In this document: one piece after another, positions 7,570 through 17,001 of the stretch
Numbering within the stretch: position 1 is the stretch's first letter
How the letters are laid out: each line of letters begins with the position of its first letter
Assembly (NCBI RefSeq): GCF_024753285.1
Contig: NZ_JANUGW010000015.1
Location: forward strand, 103,006 to 167,005
Direction: 5' to 3'
From: Massilia pinisoli
GTDB lineage: Bacteria; Pseudomonadota; Gammaproteobacteria; Burkholderiales; Burkholderiaceae_D
Length of the DNA stretch: 64,000 nucleotides
Notes under the pieces: model-generated
The model's database searches: none
What the model was told of the DNA's origin: nothing
What the model saw: the letters and a program-made list of their open reading frames with translations, nothing else
Translations under genes and position numbers: made by a program

Positions 7570-10170
7570 TTATGCGGCGACCTTGGAAGACGCGAGGAAG
7601 TCCTGCGCGAACCGCTGCAGCACCCCGCCCGCCTCGTAGATCGACACTTCCTCGGCCGTGTCGAGACGGCAGGTCACGGGCACCTCGACGGTGTCGCCAT
7701 TGCGCCGATGGATCACGAGCGTCAACGCAGCGCGCGGCGTGCGCTCGCCCACGACGTCGAACGTCTCCGTACCGTCGATGCCCAGGGTGAGACGCGTGGT
7801 GCCCGCCTGGAATTCCAGCGGCAGCACGCCCATGCCGACGAGGTTCGTGCGGTGGATGCGCTCGAACCCTTCCGCCACGATCGCTTCCACACCCGCGAGG
7901 CGCACACCTTTCGCGGCCCAGTCGCGCGACGAGCCCTGGCCATAGTCGGCGCCCGCGATCACGATCAGCGGCTGCTTGCGCTCCATGTACGTCTCGATCG
8001 CTTCCCACATGCGCGTGACCGTGCCGTCCGGCTCGATGCGCGCGAGCGAACCGGCACGCACGCTGCCATCCGTATTGCGCACCATCTCGTTCTTGAGCGT
8101 GGGATTCGCGAACGTGGCGCGCTGCGCCGTCAGGTGGTCGCCGCGGTGCGTCGCGTACGAATTGAAGTCTTCTTCGGGCAGTCCCATCTTCGCGAGGTAT
8201 TCGCCCGCGGCGCTGTCGGCCATGATCGCGTTCGACGGCGACAGGTGGTCCGTCGTGATGTTGTCGCCCAGGACCGCCAGCGGCCGCATGCCCGTCAGCG
8301 TGCGTTCTCCGGCGAGCGCGCCTTCCCAGTACGGCGGGCGGCGGATGTAGGTGCTCATCGGGCGCCAGTCGTACAGCGGCGAGACCGATTCACCACCCTC
8401 TTCGCGCCGTGCGAACATGATGTCGTAGACCTTGCGGAACTGCTGCGGCTTCACGGCCCGTTCGACGACGGCATCGATCTCCGCGTCGCTCGGCCAGATG
8501 TCGGCCAACCGCACCGGCTTGCCGTCGGCGTCGACGCCCAGCACGTCCTTCTCGATGTCGAAGCGGATCGTGCCCGCGATCGCGTACGCGACGACGAGCG
8601 CCGGCGACGCGAGGAACGCCTGCTTCGCATACGGGTGGATGCGGCCGTCGAAATTGCGGTTGCCCGACAGGACCGCCGTCGCGTACAGGTCGCGGTCGAT
8701 GATCTCCTGCTGGATCGCCGGATCGAGCGCGCCGGACATGCCATTACACGTCGTGCAGGCGAAGGCAACGACGCCGAAGCCCAGTTGTTCCAGTTCCGGC
8801 AACAGCCCTGCTTCGTCGAGGTACATCGGCACGGTCTTGGAGCCCGGCGCGAGCGACGACTTCACCCACGGCTTGCGCGCGAGCCCGCGCGCGTTCGCGT
8901 TGCGCGCGAGGAGGCCCGCCGCGACCATGTTGCGCGGGTTGTTCGTATTCGTGCAGCTCGTGATCGCGGCGATGATGACGGCACCGTCAGGCATCTTGCC
9001 CGGCTCGTTCTCGACGACGCCCGTGATGCCGTGCTGCGCCAGATCCGACGTCGGCACGCGCTTGTGCGGATTCGACGGGCCGGCGATGTTGCGCACAACG
9101 GTGGACAGGTCGAAGCGGAGCGTGCGCTCATACTGCACGTTCTTCAAAGTGTCGGCCCACAACCCCGTTTCCTTCGCATACAGCTCGACCAGCTTCACGA
9201 GCTCGTCGTCGCGTCCGGTCAACTTCAGGTACTTGATGGTCTGCTCGTCGATGGCGAACATCGCGGCGGTTGCACCGTATTCGGGTGCCATGTTTGAGAT
9301 CGTCGCGCGGTCGCCCAGCGTGAGGTTCGCGGCGCCTTCGCCGTAGAACTCGAGGTACGCGGACACGACCTTCGACTTGCGCAGGAATTCCGTCAGCGCC
9401 AGCACGATGTCGGTCGCGGTGATGCCCGGTTGCGGCTTGCCCGTCAATTCGACGCCGACGATGTCCGGCAGGCGCATGTACGACGCGCGGCCCAGCATGA
9501 CGCTTTCCGCTTCGAGACCCCCGACGCCGATCGCGATGACGCCGAGCGCATCGACCATTGGCGTGTGCGAGTCGGTGCCGACGAGCGTGTCCGGGAACGC
9601 GACGCCGTCCTTCACCTGCACGACGGGGCTCATGCGCTCCAGGTTGATCTGGTGGAGGATGCCGTTCCCCGGCGGGATCACGTCGACGTTCTCGAATGCC
9701 TTCTTCGTCCATTCGATGAAGTGGAAGCGGTCTTCGTTGCGGCGGTCCTCGATGGCGCGGTTTTTCTCGAACGCGTCCGGATCGAAGCCGCCGCATTCGA
9801 CGGCGAGCGAGTGGTCGACGACGAGCTGCGTCGGCACGACCGGGTTCACGAGTGCCGGGTTGCCGCCCTCCTTCGCGATGGCGTCGCGCAGGCCGGCCAG
9901 GTCGACGAGGGCCGTCTGGCCGAGGATGTCGTGGCAGACGACGCGCGCGGGGTACCAGGGGAAATCGAGGTCGCGCTTACGTTCGATGAGCTGCTTCAGC
10001 GAGGGCACCAGCGCGACGGGATCGCAGCGGCGCACGAGGTTTTCGGCCAGCACGCGCGACGTGTACGGCAGGGTGTCCCAGGCGCCGGGCTGGATGTCGT
10101 CGACGGCGGCGCGCGCGTCGAAGTAGTGGAGTTGCGTGCCGTGCAGGGGCTTGCGATATTGACTGTTCAT
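7570..10170 (-). CDS. acnD: Fe/S-dependent 2-methylisocitrate dehydratase AcnD
   Basis: AcnD dehydrates 2-methylcitrate in the methylcitrate cycle; its product needs PrpF before rehydration. The 866-residue protein is aconitase-like. The [4Fe-4S] cysteines are visible in AAITSCTNTNNPRN (near residue 405) and ACTTCNGMSG (near residue 471). The C-terminal swivel domain carries GADYGQGSSRDWAAKG. The start at 10170 (MNSQYRKPLHGTQLHYFDAR) is the family start; the frame is open upstream inside the GNAT gene without similarity. Its ATG overlaps the GNAT stop by 4 bp, so it is translationally coupled. The presence of prpF and absence of prpD support AcnD over housekeeping AcnA. Confidence 0.96.
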   Translation of the reverse strand: MNSQYRKPLHGTQLHYFDARAAVDDIQPGAWDTLPYTSRVLAENLVRRCDPVALVPSLKQLIERKRDLDFPWYPARVVCHDILGQTALVDLAGLRDAIAKEGGNPALVNPVVPTQLVVDHSLAVECGGFDPDAFEKNRAIEDRRNEDRFHFIEWTKKAFENVDVIPPGNGILHQINLERMSPVVQVKDGVAFPDTLVGTDSHTPMVDALGVIAIGVGGLEAESVMLGRASYMRLPDIVGVELTGKPQPGITATDIVLALTEFLRKSKVVSAYLEFYGEGAANLTLGDRATISNMAPEYGATAAMFAIDEQTIKYLKLTGRDDELVKLVELYAKETGLWADTLKNVQYERTLRFDLSTVVRNIAGPSNPHKRVPTSDLAQHGITGVVENEPGKMPDGAVIIAAITSCTNTNNPRNMVAAGLLARNANARGLARKPWVKSSLAPGSKTVPMYLDEAGLLPELEQLGFGVVAFACTTCNGMSGALDPAIQQEIIDRDLYATAVLSGNRNFDGRIHPYAKQAFLASPALVVAYAIAGTIRFDIEKDVLGVDADGKPVRLADIWPSDAEIDAVVERAVKPQQFRKVYDIMFARREEGGESVSPLYDWRPMSTYIRRPPYWEGALAGERTLTGMRPLAVLGDNITTDHLSPSNAIMADSAAGEYLAKMGLPEEDFNSYATHRGDHLTAQRATFANPTLKNEMVRNTDGSVRAGSLARIEPDGTVTRMWEAIETYMERKQPLIVIAGADYGQGSSRDWAAKGVRLAGVEAIVAEGFERIHRTNLVGMGVLPLEFQAGTTRLTLGIDGTETFDVVGERTPRAALTLVIHRRNGDTVEVPVTCRLDTAEEVSIYEAGGVLQRFAQDFLASSKVAA

Positions 10171-10703
10171 GGCGTTGCCTGTGAAACGAGAGAGAGGTGC
10201 AGGTGGTGCAGCGCACGGTACCCGCCCTCGTGGTAAATGGCGTCCGGCTCGACGCCGAAGGATTGGAAGCCGAAGGCGTCGTACAGCCGCCGCGCGGGCA
10301 GGTTGCCGTCGATGAGCTTCAAGGTCAGGCGGCGCAGGTGGCCGAGCGAACGGGCGTGATCGATCAGGTGCGCGGTCAGCAGGCGCCCCACACCGGCGCG
10401 CTGGTGGCTGCGCGTGACCATCAGGCTGCTCAGCATCGCCGAATGGTGCAGCCGGCTGCCCTTCTTCGCGCACAGGCAGATGACGCCAGCGAGCAGGTCG
10501 CCGTCGAACGCGCCGAACCACGTGTAGTCGGGCAGCGCCAGCCGGTCGGCATGCCAGGTTTCCGATTGCGCGAGCGCGTCTTCGTACGCGGGGCCGTGCG
10601 CGTACTGGAAATCGCGCAGGTTTTCCAGGCGCAGCGCGCGGTAGGCCGCGACGTCCGCGGCGCCGAGGGGACGGATGTGGATGCCGCCGGCGTCCATCTT
10701 CAT
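10167..10703 (-). CDS. GNAT-family N-acetyltransferase inside the prp operon
   Basis: This 178-residue acyl-CoA-dependent acetyltransferase of the GNAT fold starts with the typical IHIRPLGAADVAAYRALRLE. It keeps motif A, in which SLMVTRSHQRAGVGRLL has the Q/RxxGxG/A pyrophosphate-binding loop, and motif B with GNLPARRLYDAFGFQSFG. Its start overlaps the prpC stop and its stop overlaps the acnD start, both ATGA overlaps, so it is made together with the methylcitrate enzymes. The substrate cannot be read from sequence: a protein lysine of an acyl-CoA enzyme, or a small amine, are both possible. It is not a standard member of described prp operons. Confidence 0.9.
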   Translation of the reverse strand: MKMDAGGIHIRPLGAADVAAYRALRLENLRDFQYAHGPAYEDALAQSETWHADRLALPDYTWFGAFDGDLLAGVICLCAKKGSRLHHSAMLSSLMVTRSHQRAGVGRLLTAHLIDHARSLGHLRRLTLKLIDGNLPARRLYDAFGFQSFGVEPDAIYHEGGYRALHHLHLSLVSQATP

Positions 10704-11860
10704 TTGCGGTCCGCGAGGGGCACGAACTGCAGGTCTTCCGGGCCGACGTAGTTCGCGCTCGGGCGGATGATCTTGTTGTCGATGCGCTGCTCGATGACGT
10801 GCGCCGACCAGCCGGACGTGCGCGAGATGACGAACAGCGGCGTGAACATCGCCGTCGGCACGCCCATCATGTGGTACGAGACGGCCGAGAACCAGTCGAG
10901 ATTCGGGAACATCTTCTTCACTTCCCACATGACGGATTCGAGGCGCTCGGCGATATCGAACATCTTCATCGAGCCTGCTTCGTGCGACAACGTGCGCGCC
11001 ACCTCCTTGATCACCTTGTTGCGCGGGTCCGAGATCGTGTACACCGGGTGGCCGAAGCCGATCACGACTTCCTTGTTCGCCACGCGGTTGCGGATGTCCG
11101 CTTCCGCCTCGTCCGCGTTTTCGTAGCGCTTCTGGATGTCGAACGCCGCTTCGTTGGCGCCGCCGTGCTTCGGACCGCGCAGCGCGCCGATCGCGCCCGT
11201 GATGGCGGAATAGATGTCGGAGCCCGTGCCGGCGATGACGCGGCCCGTGAACGTGGACGCGTTGAACTCGTGTTCCGCGTACAGGATCAGCGACGTGTGC
11301 ATTGCCTTCACCCACTCGTCGGACGGCTTCGCGCCGTGCAGCAGGTGCAGGAAGTGGCCGCCGATCGAATCGTCGTCCGTCTCCACGTCGATGCGTTTGC
11401 CGTTGTGGCTGTAGTGGTACCAGTACAGCAGCATCGAGCCGAACGACGCCATCAGGCGGTCGGCGATGTCGCGCGCGCCGGCGATGTTGTGGTCGTCTTT
11501 TTCCGGCAGCACGCAGCCGAGTACCGAGACGCCCGTGCGCATCACGTCCATCGGATGCGCGCCGGCCGGCAGCGCTTCCAGCGCGGCTTTCACCGCCTGC
11601 GGAAGGCCGCGCAGCGATTTCAGCTTCGCCTTGTAGCCACGCAGCTCCGCATTGTTCGGCAGCTTGCCGTGCACGAGCAGGTAGGCGATTTCCTCGAACT
11701 CGCTGTTGTCGGCGACGTCCAGGATGTCGTAGCCGCGGTAGTGCAGGTCGTTGCCGGAACGGCCCACGGAGCACAGCGCCGTGTTGCCGGCGGCGACGCC
11801 GGACAGGGCGACGGATTTCTTCGGCTTGAACGTTGGGGTATCGGTCTTCACATCGGTCAT
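10700..11860 (-). CDS. prpC: 2-methylcitrate synthase
   Basis: PrpC condenses propionyl-CoA with oxaloacetate to give 2-methylcitrate. The 386-residue protein has the short citrate-synthase layout of the PrpC type: LAGVAAGNTAL-like entry (SGVAAGNTALCSVG), RGYDILD, the His-containing YWYHYSHNGKRI, the active-site GFGHPVY near residue 270, and HMMGVPTAMFTPLFV. AAGGAG six bases before the ATG at 11860 gives a strong ribosome-binding site. It lies 22 bp after prpB and overlaps the GNAT gene by 4 bp. Context separates it from housekeeping GltA. Confidence 0.96.
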   Translation of the reverse strand: MTDVKTDTPTFKPKKSVALSGVAAGNTALCSVGRSGNDLHYRGYDILDVADNSEFEEIAYLLVHGKLPNNAELRGYKAKLKSLRGLPQAVKAALEALPAGAHPMDVMRTGVSVLGCVLPEKDDHNIAGARDIADRLMASFGSMLLYWYHYSHNGKRIDVETDDDSIGGHFLHLLHGAKPSDEWVKAMHTSLILYAEHEFNASTFTGRVIAGTGSDIYSAITGAIGALRGPKHGGANEAAFDIQKRYENADEAEADIRNRVANKEVVIGFGHPVYTISDPRNKVIKEVARTLSHEAGSMKMFDIAERLESVMWEVKKMFPNLDWFSAVSYHMMGVPTAMFTPLFVISRTSGWSAHVIEQRIDNKIIRPSANYVGPEDLQFVPLADRK

Positions 11861-11882
11861 CGTAGTCTCCTTTTATTTCGCT

Positions 11883-12773
11883 TCATTTGGCTTTGTTCTG
11901 GGCGAACAGCGCGTCGAGCTTCTGTTCATAGCTGTGGTAATCGATGCGCTCATACAGCTCGGCGCGGGTCTGCATCGTATCGACGACGTTCTTCTGCGTG
12001 CCGTCGCGGCGGATCGCCTCGTAGACGTTTTCCGCGGCCTTGTTCATCGCGCGAAATGCCGAGAGCGGGTACAGCACGATGTCGACGTCGGCGCCGCGCA
12101 GCTCGTCCACGGTGAACAGCGGCGTCGCGCCGAATTCGGTGATGTTGGCGAGGATCGGCACCTTCACGGCACGCTTGAACTGCGCGTACATCTCCAGGCT
12201 CGTGATGGCTTCCGGGAAGATCATGTCGGCGCCCGCCCCCACGCACGCGACGGCCCGTTCGACGGCTTTATCCAGGCCCTCGACCGCGAGCGCATCCGTG
12301 CGCGCCATGATGACGAAGTTGTCGTCCGTACGCGCGTCGACGGCCGCCTTCACGCGGTCGACCATCTCGCCCTGGCTGACGATCTCCTTGCCCGGACGGT
12401 GGCCGCAGCGCTTGGCGCCGACCTGGTCCTCGATGTGGCAGGCGGCCGCGCCGGCCTTGATCAGCGAACGGACGGTCCGCGCGACGTTGAATGCGGACGA
12501 ACCGAATCCGGTATCGATGTCGACGAGCAGCGGCAGGTCGCACACGTCCGTGATGCGGCGCACGTCGATCAGGACGTCTTCGAGCCCCGAGATGCCGAGG
12601 TCCGGCAGGCCCAGCGACCCGGCTGCGACGCCGCCGCCGGACAGGTAGATGGCGCGGTAGCCGGCCCGCTTCGCGAGCAGCGCGTGATTCGCGTTGATGG
12701 CGCCGATCACCTGCAGCGGATGTTCGTCCTGGACGGCCTGGCGGAATGCGGCGCCGGCGGAGTGTTGGGTCAT
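11883..12773 (-). CDS. prpB: 2-methylisocitrate lyase
   Basis: PrpB cleaves 2-methylisocitrate to pyruvate and succinate, the last step of the methylcitrate cycle. The 296-residue protein is of the ICL/PEP-mutase superfamily. Its key segments are LYLSGGG-like AIYLSGGGVAAGS, the metal site VDIDTGFG, the catalytic loop KRCGHRPGK (KKCGH in most homologues), and HIEDQV. The start at 12773 (MTQHSAGAAFRQAV) has AAGG upstream; earlier in-frame codons lie in the promoter. It is the first gene of the operon prpB-prpC-GNAT-acnD-prpF and follows a sigma-54 promoter. Confidence 0.96.
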   Translation of the reverse strand: MTQHSAGAAFRQAVQDEHPLQVIGAINANHALLAKRAGYRAIYLSGGGVAAGSLGLPDLGISGLEDVLIDVRRITDVCDLPLLVDIDTGFGSSAFNVARTVRSLIKAGAAACHIEDQVGAKRCGHRPGKEIVSQGEMVDRVKAAVDARTDDNFVIMARTDALAVEGLDKAVERAVACVGAGADMIFPEAITSLEMYAQFKRAVKVPILANITEFGATPLFTVDELRGADVDIVLYPLSAFRAMNKAAENVYEAIRRDGTQKNVVDTMQTRAELYERIDYHSYEQKLDALFAQNKAK

Positions 12774-12819
12774 GTCCTTACCTTTCTTGAAGCAAATCGG
12801 AGGGTGTGGCACAAGGTTT

Positions 12820-12836
12820 TGCAAGGACCGTGCCAG
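12820..12836 (-). promoter_or_regulatory. Sigma-54 promoter of the prp operon
   Basis: Read on the minus strand this is CTGGCACGGTCCTTGCA, matching the -24/-12 consensus YTGGCACG-N4-TTGCW with the required 10 bp between GG and GC. Transcription would begin about 12 bp downstream, near 12809, leaving a leader of about 36 nt before prpB. It fits the sigma-54 activator PrpR encoded nearby. Confidence 0.92.
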
Positions 12837-12919
12837 TGGGCTTCCGAGGCGGACAACCCCGATTTTCAAGCACTTGGGTGCGCGGCGCAAGCGCGCACGG
12901 CCGTCAGACGTTGCACGCC

Positions 12920-12934
12920 GTTTCAATCTGAAAC
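12920..12934. promoter_or_regulatory. Probable PrpR enhancer site
   Basis: This is a perfect palindrome, GTTTCA-ATC-TGAAAC, centred about 91 bp upstream of the -24 element of the prp promoter. That is the usual position for an enhancer-binding protein. The same TTTCA-N3-TGAAA core occurs upstream of prpR at 15206-15218. Assignment to PrpR is inference from position and repetition. A second, GC-rich inverted repeat (GTGCGCG-N7-CGCGCAC, 12878-12898) lies between this site and the promoter. Confidence 0.7.
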
Positions 12935-13012
12935 AGCCGGCGAAACAACGAACAGGGATTGTCGGTCTGCAGAAAGCGGCCAGTGCCGTTCGCCGAGCGC
13001 GGCCAGGGCATG

Positions 13013-13037
13013 AAAAAACCCGCACGCGGCGGGTTTC
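13013..13037 (-). terminator. Intrinsic terminator of DUF485-actP
   Basis: On the minus strand the stem CCCGC-CGCGT-GCGGG is followed by TTTTTT, about 65 bp after the actP stop. It isolates actP from the prp promoter region. Confidence 0.85.
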
Positions 13038-13102
13038 TTGTGGAGGACGCAAGGTGGGCAGCGAGGCCGGGGCCTCATGCCCACCTTTGCGTCGATGCGC
13101 GA

Positions 13103-14770
13103 TCAGTGCGCGGACGCGCCGGCGGCACCGATACCGGTTTCCGAACGCACTTCCTGCGCTTCGTAGCCGGCCTTGTCGATCGCAGCACGCGGGCTGCTGT
13201 CAGTGACCGAGAACAGCCAGACACCGATGAAGCCGACGGCCATCGAGAACAGGGCCGGCGAGGTGTACGGGAAGATCTCGGCCGTGTTGTGGAACACGTC
13301 GACCCACACGGACTTCGAGAGCACGGTCAGGATCACGGCAGTGGCCAGGCCCAGGAAGCCGCCCACGGTCGCGCCGCGGGTCGTGCACTTGCTCCACAGG
13401 ACCGACATGAACAGCACCGGGAAGTTCGCGGATGCGGCGATCGCGAATGCCAGCGACACCATGAACGCGACGTTGACCTTCTCGAACACGATACCCAACA
13501 GCACGGCGGCGATGCCCAGGCACACGGTCGTGATCTTCGACACGCGCAGTTCGCTGCCCGGTGCCGGCTGGCCCTTCTTGATGACCGTGGCGTACAGGTC
13601 GTGCGACACGGCCGAGGCACCCGACAGGGTCAGGCCCGCCACGACGGCGAGGATCGTTGCGAACGCGACGGCCGAGATGAAGCCGAGGAACACGTCGCCG
13701 CCGACGGCGTTCGCCAGGTGCACGGCCGCCATGTTGTTACCGCCCAGCAGTTTGCCGGCCGCATCCTTGAACGCGGGGTTGGTGCTCACCAGCACGATCG
13801 CGCCGAAGCCGATGATGAAGGTCAGGATGTAGAAGTAACCGATCCAGGTGGTTGCCCACAGCACGGATTTGCGCGCTTCCTTGGCGCTCGGGACCGTGAA
13901 GAAGCGCATCAGGATGTGCGGCAGGCCGGCCGTGCCGAACATCAGCGCCATGCCGAGCGAGATGCCGGAGATCGGATCCTTGATGAAGCCGCCCGGGCCC
14001 ATGATCGCGTCATGCTTGCTGTGCACTTCGACGGCCTTGGCGAACAGCGCTTCCGGGCTGAAGTTGTACATGGCCAGCACGGAGAACGCCATGAACGTGG
14101 CGCCGCCCAGCAGCATCACGGCCTTGATGATCTGCACCCACGTCGTCGCGGTCATGCCGCCGAACAGCACGTAGACCATCATCAGCACGCCCACGATGAC
14201 GACGGCCATCCAGTAGTCCAGGCCGAACAGCAGCTTGATCAGCTGGCCGGCGCCGACCATCTGCGCGATCAGGTAGAACAGCACGGTGACCAGCGTGCCG
14301 GAGGCCGCGAACATGCGCACGGGCTTCTGGGCGAAGCGGTAGGCGGCCACGTCGGCGAACGTGAAGCGGCCCAGGTTGCGCAGGCGCTCGGCCATCAGGA
14401 ACGTGATGACGGGCCAGCCGACGAGGAAGCCGATCGCATAGATCAGGCCGTCGAAGCCGTTCGCGAACACGGCGGCGGAAATGCCCAGGAACGAGGCGGC
14501 CGACATGTAGTCGCCGGCGATCGCCAGGCCGTTCTGGAAGCCGGTGATGCCGCCGCCGGCCGTGTAGAAGTCGGAGGCGGAGCGGGTGCGCTTGGCGGCC
14601 CACTTGGTGATGAACAGGGTGAAGACGACGAACACGACAAACATCGAGATCGCGGTCCAGTTCGTGGCCTGCTTTTGCGCCTGGCCCAGGTCCGGGGAGG
14701 CGAGGACGGCGCCGGTCGCGGCCAGCAGCGCCGCGGCGGCGGCGCTCTTCATCAGGGTAGAGTTCTTCAT
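13103..14770 (-). CDS. actP: Cation/acetate symporter ActP
   Basis: ActP is a sodium:solute symporter family (SSS) permease of the inner membrane that imports acetate and related short-chain acids, including propionate in characterised homologues. The 555-residue protein has a cleavable-looking leader (MKNSTLMKSAAAAALLAATG), then about 13 hydrophobic helices. The family motifs SDFYTAGGGITGFQNGLAIAG and TAGLPHILMRFFTVP are visible. AAAGG precedes the ATG at 14770, which overlaps the DUF485 stop by 4 bp. Its position between the prp operon and prpR suggests a role in feeding propionate or acetate to these pathways. Confidence 0.94.
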   Translation of the reverse strand: MKNSTLMKSAAAAALLAATGAVLASPDLGQAQKQATNWTAISMFVVFVVFTLFITKWAAKRTRSASDFYTAGGGITGFQNGLAIAGDYMSAASFLGISAAVFANGFDGLIYAIGFLVGWPVITFLMAERLRNLGRFTFADVAAYRFAQKPVRMFAASGTLVTVLFYLIAQMVGAGQLIKLLFGLDYWMAVVIVGVLMMVYVLFGGMTATTWVQIIKAVMLLGGATFMAFSVLAMYNFSPEALFAKAVEVHSKHDAIMGPGGFIKDPISGISLGMALMFGTAGLPHILMRFFTVPSAKEARKSVLWATTWIGYFYILTFIIGFGAIVLVSTNPAFKDAAGKLLGGNNMAAVHLANAVGGDVFLGFISAVAFATILAVVAGLTLSGASAVSHDLYATVIKKGQPAPGSELRVSKITTVCLGIAAVLLGIVFEKVNVAFMVSLAFAIAASANFPVLFMSVLWSKCTTRGATVGGFLGLATAVILTVLSKSVWVDVFHNTAEIFPYTSPALFSMAVGFIGVWLFSVTDSSPRAAIDKAGYEAQEVRSETGIGAAGASAH

Positions 14771-15096
14771 GCGCGTACCTTTTCTTTGCCGGACGCGGCG
14801 TTGCGTTGGATGGCGTCGGTCAGCGCGTCGAATTCGCTGTTGGCACGGCGCACGTAGATGCCGGTGACGGCGATCGTGAACAGGATCACGAACAGGCCGA
14901 GCGGAACGGCCCAGGACATGACGCCGGACCCGACTTTCGAGGCCATGAACTGCTTGTCGAACGCGTTCAGCAGCGTGAAGCCGTAGTACACGATCATGAC
15001 GAGCCACGTCAGCGTCCAGCCGTAGCGGGAACGCGTCTTGACGAGCTTGTGGTAGTTCGGATCTGCTTTGACCCGCTGGACGATTTCATCTTCCAC
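14767..15096 (-). CDS. DUF485 membrane protein (YjcH-like)
   Basis: This small inner-membrane protein of the YjcH/DUF485 family accompanies actP in most Proteobacteria; its exact role is unknown. It has two membrane helices (about residues 25-45 and 60-80) and the family core TRSRYGWTLTWLVMIVYYGF. I place the start at the GTG at 15096 (MEDEIVQRVKADPNYHKLV): GGAG lies six bases upstream and the family normally begins there. An ATG four codons earlier (15108) and a GTG at 15120 lack a good ribosome-binding site. The stop overlaps the actP start (ATGA). Confidence 0.88.
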   Translation of the reverse strand: MEDEIVQRVKADPNYHKLVKTRSRYGWTLTWLVMIVYYGFTLLNAFDKQFMASKVGSGVMSWAVPLGLFVILFTIAVTGIYVRRANSEFDALTDAIQRNAASGKEKVRA

Positions 15097-15204
15097 TTTA
15101 GTCTCCATTTTAATAATCACCGTTCAGGTGGACGGCATGGCAACGATCCTATGTCGGTCGCCTTACCCGATTCTTACGGCTGGCGGAAATGTTTGCGCCC
15201 AACC

Positions 15205-15219
15205 ATTTCACCGTGAAAC
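15205..15219. promoter_or_regulatory. Operator-like palindrome upstream of prpR
   Basis: ATTTCA-CCG-TGAAAC, sharing the TTTCA-N3-TGAAA core found upstream of the prpB promoter. A further half-site, TTGAAAC, lies at 15224-15230. The site sits 42-56 bp before the prpR start in the region shared with DUF485-actP. PrpR autoregulation, or control of actP by PrpR, is a reasonable inference. Confidence 0.6.
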
Positions 15220-15260
15220 CAAATTGAAACATCGGTTGCACGTTGCGGTACACTTGCAAC

Positions 15261-16862
<1,602 letters not shown>

Positions 16863-16900
16863 CCCGTCTTAATTCGCCCCAACGCACGCGCGCGCCAAAA

Positions 16901-16948
16901 GCCGTAGTATTATTTTTTTACTACGGCCTGGCGCCCGATCGGCGCCAG
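16901..16948. other. Two tandem hairpins before the cystathionine beta-synthase gene
   Basis: The first hairpin (16901-16927) is GCCGTAGTA, loop TTATTTTTT, TACTACGGC; its T-run lies in the loop. The second (16928-16948) is CTGGCGCC, loop CGATC, GGCGCCAG. They abut and fill the middle of the 139-bp gap between prpR and the trans-sulfuration genes. They could end the prpR transcript or be a leader structure. I cannot match them to a known riboswitch. Confidence 0.6.
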
Positions 16949-17001
16949 CTTTCGCACGCGGCGCCCACGAGGCCCGCGCCGCCCGTCCGCACGGAGGCAC
17001 T

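Noticed and set aside
12807..12822. TGGCACAAGGTTTTGC on the plus strand as a second sigma-54 promoter
   Set aside because: The GG-GC spacing is 11 bp instead of 10 and it points away from prpB towards no start codon. It overlaps the good promoter by chance.
16901..16927. T-rich hairpin as a simple intrinsic terminator of prpR
   Set aside because: The T-run is inside the loop, not after the stem, so it does not fit the terminator pattern; kept as an unexplained hairpin.
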